Notes under the pieces: model-generated
The model's database searches: none
Told to the model about the DNA's origin: nothing
Seen by the model: only the letters and a program-made list of their open reading frames with translations
Position numbers and translations under genes: made by a program
Part shown: in pieces, positions 48,356 to 57,060 of the stretch
How the letters are laid out: each line of letters begins with the position of its first letter
Position numbering within the stretch: the first letter of the stretch is position 1
NCBI GenBank assembly: GCA_027391075.1
Contig: DAHYHI010000092.1
Location: forward strand, 1 to 64,000
Direction of reading: 5' to 3'
Origin: JAJZAM01 sp027391075
Lineage (GTDB): Bacteria > Actinomycetota > Acidimicrobiia > Acidimicrobiales > Palsa-688
Length of the DNA: 64,000 nt

Positions 48356-50046
48356 TTGGTAACTCCCTTGGATCGGGGGCTCTCGGCGTCAAGGGTAAGG
48401 CCCGCCGACGACGAGAAAGTCACGGCCCCGCCGTTGCTTTTCACTGCGATGGAGCCGATGGTCAAGTTGGTGAAGTCGGGGTCACCGGCGAGTTGGGTGA
48501 TCCACTGCGCCGCCGAGGGGAGCCCTCCGGTGCCCTGCACGGCGAAGGTGACGTTCCCCACCGGTAACGGGCCGGCCGGGCGGGTAGACGCAGTCGACCC
48601 CGCAGCCGGGGCGGTCCTCGTGCCGCTGAAGCTCGTGATGCTCAGCTGGGGAGGCAACACGCCGGCGAACTGGCCGAGCACCCGCACCCAGTCGACGTCG
48701 CCTTTCAGCGCCGTCGACACCAAGCCGGCGCGAGCCTGAGCTTGTGAGTGCACGGATGTCAACGTCTGGAGGTGGGAAACCTCGGAGGTCAGCGCCGGGA
48801 CCTTGGCCTGCTCGGCCTTGGCGCTCGCCTGGGCGTGGTGAACTGCGGAGAGCTCGGCGACGCCGCCGACGGCGAGGAGCGCTGCCGCAACCCCGACGCC
48901 GGCGATGGCCATCATCGACAGCCGCTTCGCCCGTCTAGAGGCGAGAACCTCGTCGGGGAGGATCGACAGGCGGATCAGAGGAGCGTCGGTCGGCCACAGG
49001 GCGAGGCCTACCGCTGTCGCCGCTCCGGCGCCGATAGCCCTCAGCTGGTCCTCGTCGTAGGGCAGGGCGGAACAGTCGAGAGTTGCGAGCGGATCCAAAA
49101 GGCGAACCTCCACCGGAAGGTTGCCTCCTATGGAAGCCGCCAAGCCCATCGTGAGAGCAGCTCCGCCGGTGATGAGAAGCTTGTCGATGGCGCCGTTGTT
49201 GGCCTGGGAGACGAAGAAGTCGATGGTCGCCCGGATCTCCTCGGCTAGATCGCGAATGCCGGCCGACATCGCCTTTCTCGCCTGGACGGTGAGCGCCTGG
49301 GCTTCTGGTGCCGCATCGCCACGCTTGAGCCTTTCGGCGACGGCCACCTCGAGGTGCATTTGCTCGGAGATCGAGTCGGTGAGCTTCGAACCCCCGACGG
49401 CGAGCGACCTTATGAAGCGTGGCACGCCGCCTTGGCGAACTCCGACGGTGGTGAGCTCCGCCCCGATCGACACGACGACCTCCACCTTGGGCGACGTGGC
49501 AATCCCAGAGGGAGGCTCGGGGACCGCCCTGATCAGCGCCAGCTGTGAGGCGTCCATCACCGTCGCTTTCAGGCCGGCGGCGTTTAGAACGTCGAGATAT
49601 GAGTGCAGCACCTCGCGATGCGCTGCGACCAGTAGGACCTTCTGGGTCGCCTCCCCCGAGGGGCTTTTGACGGGGTCCCCGAGGAAGCCGAAGTCGAAGC
49701 TGGCGTCGTCCATCGGAACGGGGATCAACTCTTGGCCGTCGAAGCGCAGACTCGACCGCGTCTCCTCTGCGCTCATGGCCGGCAGTTCGGCTTGACGGAC
49801 GAACACTCGGGGCCCCGACACGCCGAGCACGACCTTGGAGGTCTTGAAGCCTGTCTCGGCCCACAAACGCCGCAGCGCCTCGGTGACGCCCACCGGGTTG
49901 TTGATCTCGCCGTCCACGACGTAACCACGGGGCAAGCCGACCTGGCCGTAACGGCGAAGGGAACGTTTACCGTCCTTCGAGACGACGATCTCGGCGGCAC
50001 GGATAGCCGACGACCCGATGTCGAGTCCTATGCTTACCGACTCCAC
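48352..50046 (-). CDS. PilM-PilN fusion, type IV pilus inner-membrane complex
   Basis: Residues 1-351 are PilM, an actin-like ATPase fold (SIGLDIGSSAIRAAEIV at the start, LLITGGAALTMGLAASIGG in the adenosine motif). Residues ~357-564 are PilN: the PilM-binding-type segment IRLSILPDEVLASRRAKR, a membrane helix (~379-396), a coiled coil and a ferredoxin-like domain. In most bacteria these are two proteins joined by the PilN N-terminal peptide; here they are continuous with no stop. GTG start with GGGAGG 6 nt upstream. Operon with pilO. Confidence 0.9.
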   Translation of the reverse strand: MESVSIGLDIGSSAIRAAEIVVSKDGKRSLRRYGQVGLPRGYVVDGEINNPVGVTEALRRLWAETGFKTSKVVLGVSGPRVFVRQAELPAMSAEETRSSLRFDGQELIPVPMDDASFDFGFLGDPVKSPSGEATQKVLLVAAHREVLHSYLDVLNAAGLKATVMDASQLALIRAVPEPPSGIATSPKVEVVVSIGAELTTVGVRQGGVPRFIRSLAVGGSKLTDSISEQMHLEVAVAERLKRGDAAPEAQALTVQARKAMSAGIRDLAEEIRATIDFFVSQANNGAIDKLLITGGAALTMGLAASIGGNLPVEVRLLDPLATLDCSALPYDEDQLRAIGAGAATAVGLALWPTDAPLIRLSILPDEVLASRRAKRLSMMAIAGVGVAAALLAVGGVAELSAVHHAQASAKAEQAKVPALTSEVSHLQTLTSVHSQAQARAGLVSTALKGDVDWVRVLGQFAGVLPPQLSITSFSGTRTAPAAGSTASTRPAGPLPVGNVTFAVQGTGGLPSAAQWITQLAGDPDFTNLTIGSIAVKSNGGAVTFSSSAGLTLDAESPRSKGVTK

Positions 50047-50182
50047 GGTCGGCCTCCCATCTGGGCTAGCGTTGACATTGCTTTTCTTATCGGCTTTACC
50101 GGCTCTTTCTTGATCGACACGACCGACGCGGAAGATGGCGAAATAGCCCTTAAGGGATCAGATATCCGGCTTTATGCACGCG

Positions 50183-50217
50183 AAGAGGGACCCCGCCAGA
50201 TAGACGGGGTCCCTCTT
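50183..50217 (-). terminator. Hairpin terminator after pilA
   Basis: A perfect 13-bp inverted repeat with arms AAGAGGGACCCCG (50183-50195) and CGGGGTCCCTCTT (50205-50217), and a 9-nt loop, lies 57 nt after the pilA stop. The T-run is weak on either strand. It probably ends or stabilises pilA mRNA before the pilM/N gene. Confidence 0.6.
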
Positions 50218-50273
50218 ATCCACTCAGGCGACGAGAGGAATCCCGCTGCCTTTGTGGTGCTATGTATTCGCGA

Positions 50274-50819
50274 CTAGAAGCTGGTGTACCAGCTGCCTGC
50301 TGTCCCGTTGGTGGCTGACCCGGAGGTGGCGGCAGCCGTTGGAACGGCCGGGGAGGCGCAGCCACCGCTTGAGGTAGCGGCCCGCTGGTAGTAGGTGCCG
50401 TCAGGGCCGACGCTGTTAGCAGATGCCTGCGGGTCGTTGATCTGGGCGATGCTCCAGCACTGCCCGTCCTTGCCGAGCGCCGTGATGACGACGGCCTGGC
50501 CGCTGTCACCGGGCACGGCGTAGACCTGGTTGCCGTTCTGGCCGGTCGTTAGAGCTGCCGTTTCCCATGTGAGGCTCGGCTCCGTGGTTGTCAGGTTTGC
50601 CGAGAAGGCCTGGTTGTTGGTCCAGTAGGTCTGCTCGGCGGTCAGGGCGTTGGTCAGGTTCGACTGGGCGGCCCTTGCGTTGGCGGTGTTTCTCGCCCCG
50701 AGGAACGTCGGGATGGCGATCGCCATCAAGATGGCGATGATGAGCAGGACGACCATGAGCTCGATGAGGGTGAAGCCCTCGTCGTCGCGCTCCCGGCGCC
50801 CCTTGATGGCATCTAGCAT
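50274..50819 (-). CDS. pilA: Type IV pilin PilA
   Basis: The major pilin candidate (181 aa). The 15-residue charged leader ends in EG, followed by FTLIELMVVLLIIAILMAI. PilD should cut after Gly15, leaving Phe1 and Glu5. Two Cys (in KDGQCWSIA and SSGGCASP) may form the C-terminal disulfide loop. It is the only pilin in the window and has its own leader and terminator, consistent with high expression. Confidence 0.95.
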   Translation of the reverse strand: MLDAIKGRRERDDEGFTLIELMVVLLIIAILMAIAIPTFLGARNTANARAAQSNLTNALTAEQTYWTNNQAFSANLTTTEPSLTWETAALTTGQNGNQVYAVPGDSGQAVVITALGKDGQCWSIAQINDPQASANSVGPDGTYYQRAATSSGGCASPAVPTAAATSGSATNGTAGSWYTSF

Positions 50820-51011
50820 TCTGATTATTGCCTTTCGGTTAGTGTTTGTTCTGCTTTTTATGCAGGAGCCCGAGCACTCTAAAAGTGCTTAGTAGAGCCC
50901 CGCAGAACTATTTTCGGCGCGTGATCCCTCAACCTGAGAGACTCTTGTCTGCTATTCCGCCATTTCCGAAGTCCTGCCGAATATACCCCCTGCATCCAGG
51001 TACCTAGAGAC
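50820..51011 (-). promoter_or_regulatory. pilA promoter and long 5' leader
   Basis: The 270 nt between pilC and pilA hold no gene. A TATATT -10-like hexamer lies near 50980. Downstream are small hairpins: AGCACT/AGTGCT near 50875-50891 and CTGC/GCAG near 50850-50866. I found no match to the c-di-GMP-I riboswitch consensus. The ribosome site before ATG is weak. Confidence 0.4.
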
Positions 51012-51058
51012 GAAAAGGCCGGGCCAGCAGGGGTAACAAAACCCGCTCCCGGCCCGGC
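51012..51058 (-). terminator. Rho-independent terminator after pilC
   Basis: On the minus strand, 34 nt after the pilC stop, arms GCCGGGCC (51058-51051) and GGCCCGGC (51025-51018) form an 8-bp stem around a smaller inner hairpin, followed by CTTTTCG. This would end the DUF4388-pilB-pilT-pilC transcript. Confidence 0.7.
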
Positions 51059-51091
51059 GCTATTAGGTTAAATACTACTGGGAGGGCGGAG

Positions 51092-52321
51092 TCAGTTGTT
51101 GTTGCCTACCAGCTTGATGATGTCGAACATAGGAAGGTACAAGGCGATGACCATAGAGCCGACCGCTGAGCCGAGAACGACTATAAGCAACGGCTCGAGG
51201 ATGGAGGTGAGCGCGTCTACCGTACGCTCGACCTCTTGCTCCAAGAAGTCGGCGACCTTGCGAAGCAGGGCTTCGAGCGAACCGGTCTCCTCGCCTACTG
51301 ACATCATCTGCGTCACCATAGGGGGGAACACCGGGTGATCGGCGAGGGGGCGCGTGAGTGGCTCTCCCCTTTTGGCCCCCTCGGCTATCGCCTTGACACC
51401 GCGGGCGACGACAGTGTTACCGACCGTCTCGGAGGTGATCTCAAGCGACTCCAGGACGGGTACGCCCGCCCCTAACAGGGTAGACAGCGTAGCGGCGAAG
51501 CGCGCCAAGGCAGTCTTTCTCAGCAGAGCACCGAAGACCGGCAGTCTAAGCAGCAGCGAGTCCCGGGTGGACTTACCCGCCGGAGTGCGAACCCAGCGTC
51601 GGTAGAGCACGACGAGGGCGATGACAGCCAAGAGCACGAACGGCGCCCCGTGCACCGCTATGTTCGATATGGACACGAGCAGAAGCGTCGGAGCTGGGAG
51701 CTTCCCTCCAAGCTGGGCGTACATGTTCTTGAAGATCGGTACGACGAAGAGGATCATCGCAGAGAGGATCCCGAGTACGAGCGCCAGCACCGATATCGGG
51801 TAGGTCATAGCGCTGCGGATCTTTCCTCGCAGAGCCACCTGCTTCTCGATGGTGTCCGCCAGGTCTGTGAGAGTGCGGTCGAGGCTACCGCCCACCTCGC
51901 CGGCTCTGACCATCGAACGGTAGAGGTTGTTGAACTCCTTGGGGTGACGTCCCAACGCCTGCGAAAGAGACGAACCCGACTCGATGTCAGCTCGGACTTG
52001 GTCGATGACAGTCGCCAGTTGTTTGTTCTCGGTCTGAACGGCCAGGATGGACAAGCTGCGCAGCAGCGTGAGCCCCGATGCCACCATCGTCGCGAACTGG
52101 CGGCTGAAGACGGCGATCTCCTTGAGCTTCACCCGGTTCGTGAAGCCCGGGATGGCGATCTCTCGTTTGAAGCCGGGACCGGCCTTCTTGTCGATGCTGA
52201 TCGGGACGTATCCCATCTGGCGGAGACGGTTGGCTACAAGCGCCGTGCTCTCTGCGTCGATCGACCCAGATATCACCTTGCCGGCGGTGTCGCGCACCTT
52301 GTACGCGTACGTGGTAGGCAT
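51092..52321 (-). CDS. pilC: Type IV pilus platform protein PilC
   Basis: PilC is the polytopic inner-membrane platform that turns ATPase motion into pilin insertion. Two T2SSF domains (residues ~70-195 and ~275-400) each end in membrane helices. 409 aa, standard. Motifs: FSRQFATMVASGLTLLRSL and MTQMMSVGEETGSLEALLRKVA. The ATG shares one base with the pilT stop (TGATG). Confidence 0.96.
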   Translation of the reverse strand: MPTTYAYKVRDTAGKVISGSIDAESTALVANRLRQMGYVPISIDKKAGPGFKREIAIPGFTNRVKLKEIAVFSRQFATMVASGLTLLRSLSILAVQTENKQLATVIDQVRADIESGSSLSQALGRHPKEFNNLYRSMVRAGEVGGSLDRTLTDLADTIEKQVALRGKIRSAMTYPISVLALVLGILSAMILFVVPIFKNMYAQLGGKLPAPTLLLVSISNIAVHGAPFVLLAVIALVVLYRRWVRTPAGKSTRDSLLLRLPVFGALLRKTALARFAATLSTLLGAGVPVLESLEITSETVGNTVVARGVKAIAEGAKRGEPLTRPLADHPVFPPMVTQMMSVGEETGSLEALLRKVADFLEQEVERTVDALTSILEPLLIVVLGSAVGSMVIALYLPMFDIIKLVGNNN

Positions 52322-53877
52322 CAGCGGACCCCTCCGACGAGACGGCGAAGGTCGTCCTCGTTATGGCAGCGTTCCAGGGCCACGTCGAGCCCGATCGCCG
52401 ACGAGCGGACCAAAGCGGCGAGGGACTGGTCCATGGTTTGCATGCCGAACTGCCCGCCGGCCTGCATCGAGCTGTACACCTGGTGGGTCTTGCCCTCCCG
52501 GATGAGGTTTCGGATGGCGGGAGTGGCGACCATCACTTCGCAAGCTACGGTACGTCCCCTGCCGTTAGCTCTGGGAAGCAACTGCTGGGTAACGACGGCC
52601 TGGAGCGCAGCCGCAAGCTGCACGCGGATCTGCTGTTGCTGGTGGGAGGGAAACACGTCGATGATGCGGTCGATGGATTGAGGGGCGTCTTGGGTGTGCA
52701 AGGTCCCGAACACGAGGTGGCCGGTCTCGGCTGCGGTCAGGGCGGTCGAGATGGTCTCGAGGTCTCGCATTTCACCCACCAAGATCACGTCGGGGTCCTG
52801 GCGAAGGACGTGCTTGAGAGCCGACGAGAACGACTTGGTGTCCTCGCCTACCTCTCTTTGGTTGACCACCGCCCTTTTGTGACTGTGAACGAACTCGATC
52901 GGGTCCTCTACTGTCATGATGTGACACGGGCGGGTGGTGTTGACCACGTCGACCAGCGAAGCCAAAGTCGTCGACTTCCCCGACCCGGTCGGCCCGGTCA
53001 CGAGGACAAGTCCTCTCTGGAGGTTTGCGAACCCTCCGACGATAGCCGGGATGCCGAGCGCATCGAGCGGCACGATCTTGAAGGGGATCGCCCGCAGCAC
53101 GGCACCGACGGAGTCGCGCTGGATGAACACGTTCAGACGAAAACGTCCGACCCCGGTGACGACGTGGGAAGTGTCGAGCTCGAGGTGCTCCTCGAAACGC
53201 TCCCTCTGGCGTTGCGTGAGGATGGAGTACAACAGTCGCCGGATCTCCGACGGTGTGAGGACCTCCTGATTTGCAAGCGGGCGTATCGACCCGTCGACAC
53301 GGATGCAAGGCGGTAGCCCGGCGCTGAGGTGAAGGTCCGAAGCTCCTAGGTCGACCATCTCGGTTAGAAGGTCGTTGATGTGCAGTTCCGTGGCTGCTTT
53401 GCCCTGCGAGCCCGCGGCGGCAGCGTCGCCTGCCGGGCGGTCCTCGACGCCGTAGAGGACCTCTATGGCCAAGGAGATGTCCGAAGCGGCGGCTAGGACA
53501 GGGCGGACCTGCCAACCGGTGTCGGAGGTGATGTCAGCGACCGCCTTTTGGTCCATGGGGTTCTCCATGGCGACGATCAGCTCGGTGCCGTCCATGCCGA
53601 CGGCTACGGCACGCAGGCGCTGGCAGAGACCGACTGGTAGCATCCCGCCGAGGATCGCAGGGATCGGCTCGGCGTCGGGATCCCACATGGCGAGTCCGAG
53701 CTGGTCGGCTACGGCGGCGACGAGGTGGCGTTCTGCGACGAGACCTTCGCTGGAGAGGATCTTGGCCAGCGGTACCCCGGTGTCGGCTTCGCGGCGCAGA
53801 GCCGCCTCCAAGGAGTCGCGCGAGAGGACTTTGCGTTCGACGAGGAACTCCCCGACGGCCCTAGATGTGGCGAGCAT
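52321..53877 (-). CDS. pilT: PilT retraction ATPase with extra N-terminal MshEN-like domain
   Basis: PilT depolymerises pili. Residues ~165-518 are a full PilT: ASDLHLSAG, Walker A GPTGSGKST, Asp box ILVGEMRD and His box GTLHTQDA. Residues 1-~145, absent from ordinary PilT (~345 aa), form an MshEN/T2SSE-N-like domain (VGEFLVERKVLSRDSLEAAL, VAAVADQLGLAMWD). Some such domains bind c-di-GMP, but the consensus is only partly met here. It follows pilB by 59 nt. Confidence 0.93.
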   Translation of the reverse strand: MLATSRAVGEFLVERKVLSRDSLEAALRREADTGVPLAKILSSEGLVAERHLVAAVADQLGLAMWDPDAEPIPAILGGMLPVGLCQRLRAVAVGMDGTELIVAMENPMDQKAVADITSDTGWQVRPVLAAASDISLAIEVLYGVEDRPAGDAAAAGSQGKAATELHINDLLTEMVDLGASDLHLSAGLPPCIRVDGSIRPLANQEVLTPSEIRRLLYSILTQRQRERFEEHLELDTSHVVTGVGRFRLNVFIQRDSVGAVLRAIPFKIVPLDALGIPAIVGGFANLQRGLVLVTGPTGSGKSTTLASLVDVVNTTRPCHIMTVEDPIEFVHSHKRAVVNQREVGEDTKSFSSALKHVLRQDPDVILVGEMRDLETISTALTAAETGHLVFGTLHTQDAPQSIDRIIDVFPSHQQQQIRVQLAAALQAVVTQQLLPRANGRGRTVACEVMVATPAIRNLIREGKTHQVYSSMQAGGQFGMQTMDQSLAALVRSSAIGLDVALERCHNEDDLRRLVGGVR

Positions 53878-53936
53878 GCCTTCTCCTTCGGTCTGTGGGG
53901 TGCATGGCTGTAGAAGTGGTCAACTCCCGAAAGCCT

Positions 53937-55667
53937 TCAGGCGATGACCCGGAGGATCTCTTCCATCGACGTCACGCCAGTGGCCACCTCGACCATTCCC
54001 GCCTGGCGCAGTGTCAACATTCCCTGGCCGATGGAGATCTTTCGTATGTCCTCGGTGTGGGCGCGCTCGACTATCGCCCGTTCGACTTCCTCGGTGACGA
54101 CCAGCACCTCGTGGATAGCGAAGCGGCCGTGATAGCCGGTGCCCCCGCATGCGCCGCAGCCGACCGCCTGGAACGTCTCGTAGGAGTCCCCCGGCTCGCC
54201 GAGGCGTTCGAAGTCCCAGCCGGTGGCAGCCAACTCGTTCTTGTTAGGAGTGTACGCTCGCTTGCAGCGAGAGCAAAGCTTGCGGGCGAGGCGTTGAGCG
54301 ACGACGCAGTCGATCGAGCTTCCCACCAGGAACGGCTCGACCCCCATCTCCACCAGGCGGCTCGGCGTCGACGCCGCGTCGTTGGTGTGCAGTGTCGATA
54401 GGACAAGGTGTCCTGTCAGAGCGGCCTCGATGGCGATGACCGCCGTCTCTTGGTCTCGGATCTCACCGACGAGGACCACGTCGGGGTCTGATCGCAGGAT
54501 GCTCCGCAGCGCCGCGGCGAAGCTGAGCCCGGCCTTGGTGTTCACCTGCACCTGGTTGATGCCGGGGAGCTGGTACTCGACCGGATCCTCCACGGTGATC
54601 ACGTTCTTGGTCTCGTCGTTGACGATGTTCAACGTCGCGTAGAGGGTCGTGGACTTGCCTGAGCCGGTGGGACCTGTGACGAGGATCGTCCCGTAGGGTT
54701 TGCGGTAGCACTGCTCGTAGCGGGCCATGTTCTCGGGAAGAAACCCGAGATCCTGCAAACGCAAAAGCGCCGTCGACTTGTCAAGTACCCGCATCACGAC
54801 TTTCTCGCCGTGCACGGTCGGTAGGGTAGCTACTCGCAGGTCGACGTCGCGCCCGGAGATCTTCGTGTTGATCCGCCCGTCTTGGGGGACTCGCCGCTCG
54901 GCGATGTTCATGTCAGCCATCACCTTGAGCCGGCTGACTATTCCAGAGTGGATGTTCTTAGGTGGGCGCATCACCTCGTGGAGCACACCGTCGATGCGGA
55001 ACCGCACTCTAAGCGAGTTGTCACCAGGTTCTATGTGGATGTCCGATGCCCGGTCAGCGATCGCCTGGCCGATCAGAAGGTTGACCAGCTTTACTATCGG
55101 CGAGTCCTCGCTGATCTCACGAACCGACGCGAGGGAGGTGTCCTCGTCGAAGACGCTCGACGCCTCCGCTGAGACGTCCTCGGCTGAGGACATCACCCGG
55201 TGGAACTTACCGATGGCTTCGACTATGGAGTTGCTGGTCGCTACCGCTATGTGAAGCTCGGCGCCGGTTACCGCCCGGATGTCGTCGATCGCGAACACGT
55301 TCGACGGGTCCGCCATCGCCACTATCAGACGACCTTCGAACCAACCGATCGGCAACGCCAGGTAGCGACGCGCCAGCGAGTCGCTCACCAGGCGAGCGGC
55401 GGCGGCGTCAACCGGATAGTCCGCCAAGTCGACGTAGTCGAGCCTGAGGTGCTTGGCTAGCGTAGCGACCAGGTCGGCTTCTGAGACGAGGTTCTCCTCT
55501 ATCAAAACCCGCGTCAAACCCTCGCCCCGGGAGACGCTGAGCTGTATGGCGTGGGACAGGGAGTCCTGTCCCAGGACTCCGCCCTCCACCAACAAGGCGC
55601 CAAGCCGGTCGTCGTCGCCGAGTCCTGTAGCCGAGTTCGGCGGGAGTGGCGGCATCGGTGAGGTCAC
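53937..55667 (-). CDS. pilB: Pilus assembly ATPase PilB
   Basis: PilB powers pilin assembly. An MshEN-type N-domain (residues ~20-165; RLGALLVEGGVL, LAKHLRLDYVDL) leads to the ATPase core: ASDIHIEPG, Walker A GPTGSGKSTTLYATL, VGEIRDQETA and STLHTNDA. A four-Cys zinc motif (CSRCK ... CGACGGTG) is typical of assembly rather than retraction ATPases. 576 aa. Confidence 0.96.
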   Translation of the reverse strand: MTSPMPPLPPNSATGLGDDDRLGALLVEGGVLGQDSLSHAIQLSVSRGEGLTRVLIEENLVSEADLVATLAKHLRLDYVDLADYPVDAAAARLVSDSLARRYLALPIGWFEGRLIVAMADPSNVFAIDDIRAVTGAELHIAVATSNSIVEAIGKFHRVMSSAEDVSAEASSVFDEDTSLASVREISEDSPIVKLVNLLIGQAIADRASDIHIEPGDNSLRVRFRIDGVLHEVMRPPKNIHSGIVSRLKVMADMNIAERRVPQDGRINTKISGRDVDLRVATLPTVHGEKVVMRVLDKSTALLRLQDLGFLPENMARYEQCYRKPYGTILVTGPTGSGKSTTLYATLNIVNDETKNVITVEDPVEYQLPGINQVQVNTKAGLSFAAALRSILRSDPDVVLVGEIRDQETAVIAIEAALTGHLVLSTLHTNDAASTPSRLVEMGVEPFLVGSSIDCVVAQRLARKLCSRCKRAYTPNKNELAATGWDFERLGEPGDSYETFQAVGCGACGGTGYHGRFAIHEVLVVTEEVERAIVERAHTEDIRKISIGQGMLTLRQAGMVEVATGVTSMEEILRVIA

Positions 55668-55707
55668 TTCACAGTTCAGTTATCGGTGTCGGCGAGACGG
55701 GTTCGGC

Positions 55708-57003
55708 TCAGTTACGAACTGAGGAGAGGAATTTGAGCAGCAGACCCCGGTTGATAGGCTCTTCGGCGGGCTCGTCGCCGCCCTCGGCCTCCTCGGAGGG
55801 GTGCTCGTCTGACGGTTCGGGAGACGACTCCGACTGAGCGGAAGGCGCCTCAGTGGTCCTCTCGTAGTACCCCTGGTCGTCGGCCGATGAGCCGGGCGTT
55901 TCCCACATGCCGGACTCGTGGATTTGAGCGAGCTCCCTCTCCGACCAAGGTCCGCGGTCGGCGAGAGCATCGAAATGACCGACCCCGTGTACGCTGCCAG
56001 AACCGTAACCTCCGTCCGCCCCGCCGTAGCTGCTGTCAGCAACTTCGTAGTCGACCGGGTCGGCACCGTTAGTGTCGCCGGTGTTCTCCAGGTTCTCTCC
56101 GACTTCAAGCATCGCAGCTCGCAGGGCAGCGTAGCGGTCCTCGGCGGAAGTCTCGGGGGAGTCGAAGTCCCCCGGCGATGAGGACAGCTCGCTCAGATCG
56201 GAGAAGGTGACGTCGGGGACGACCACGCTGCTCTCGGGCTCGGCCTCTACTGGCTCCTCCAGAGACGTGGAAGCTGCGGGGACCGGGAAGTCAGCGACAA
56301 GCGTACCGAAGTCGAAGCCGAGTATCCCACGTCGATCGCCAGAAGTCTCCTCGACGGCGGGCTTGACGTCGTCGACCTGGCTGTAGGGCTCGTCGAAGGA
56401 GGCGCTCCCGAGCACGACCGTGTCGCCTTCGACATCCCCCTTGGTGGTAACGGCCGGCCGGTCGGCGACAGTAGCCACACCCGCCTCTACTAGGTCGCGG
56501 ATCACCCGGCACCCGGCGATCTCGCTAAGGTCGCATCCGGCTATGACGTCAGCGACGCTGCGGCCAGACCCGACCGCCACGACGGCGGCCCACTGGGCCC
56601 GTCCGAGGGTCACCGGGTCGCTCGGAGCGTCAGCGACCAACTCCACGTGATAGTCGAGGGATGCAATGACGCCGACTATCGAGCTCCACTCCTCCCGGAG
56701 AGCTTCCGCTTCGGCGAGAAGCGGTCCTACCTCCCGCCTTGCGGCCCGTCCGGTGGGCGCCGGCTGAGGACTGTCAGCTGCGGTGAAGACGAACTCGCCG
56801 TCGGTGATGCCCATCAGCTCGAAGACGGCCTCTGCTGGCTCCCGGCTGGAGTGCGACTCGAAGCCCGACACCACCCCGCCGTCGAACCAGAGGCGCCCGC
56901 GCCCGTTAGATCCGCTCACAGCAAGTTCGCCCGTCTTGGAGGTGCTTTCCAAGAAGCGTAGGACCTCAGGGATTGCGACTGTCTGAAGCGAGCCTTGCAG
57001 CAC
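55708..57003 (-). CDS. DUF4388 protein at the head of the pil operon
   Basis: The first ~70 residues are a DUF4388 (PATAN-type) domain: LQGSLQTVAIPEVLRFLESTSKTGELAV. A middle domain (~90-185) contains VADVIAGCDLSEIAGCRVIRDL, like a winged-helix repeat. The rest (~190-420) is acidic, Ser/Glu-rich and probably disordered, ending in a conserved-looking NRGLLLKFLSSVRN. DUF4388 proteins often sit with motility or signalling genes, so a pilus control role is likely but inferred. It lies 40 nt before pilB. Confidence 0.8.
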   Translation of the reverse strand: MLQGSLQTVAIPEVLRFLESTSKTGELAVSGSNGRGRLWFDGGVVSGFESHSSREPAEAVFELMGITDGEFVFTAADSPQPAPTGRAARREVGPLLAEAEALREEWSSIVGVIASLDYHVELVADAPSDPVTLGRAQWAAVVAVGSGRSVADVIAGCDLSEIAGCRVIRDLVEAGVATVADRPAVTTKGDVEGDTVVLGSASFDEPYSQVDDVKPAVEETSGDRRGILGFDFGTLVADFPVPAASTSLEEPVEAEPESSVVVPDVTFSDLSELSSSPGDFDSPETSAEDRYAALRAAMLEVGENLENTGDTNGADPVDYEVADSSYGGADGGYGSGSVHGVGHFDALADRGPWSERELAQIHESGMWETPGSSADDQGYYERTTEAPSAQSESSPEPSDEHPSEEAEGGDEPAEEPINRGLLLKFLSSVRN

Positions 57004-57060
57004 TGCGGGGACCTCCGAATAGGGTGACTTTGGTCCTATCGGCGCAGCTAGGCTCTGCCT

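Noticed and set aside
50080..50110. Plus-strand TTGACA with a TTTACC box 17 nt on
   Set aside because: The -10 is poor and there is no plus-strand gene downstream; an antisense RNA cannot be supported from sequence alone.
50047..50182. Possible c-di-GMP riboswitch before the pilM/N gene
   Set aside because: Segments like AAAGCCG appear, but the GGACGCAAAGCC core and GNRA tetraloop-receptor pattern are absent.
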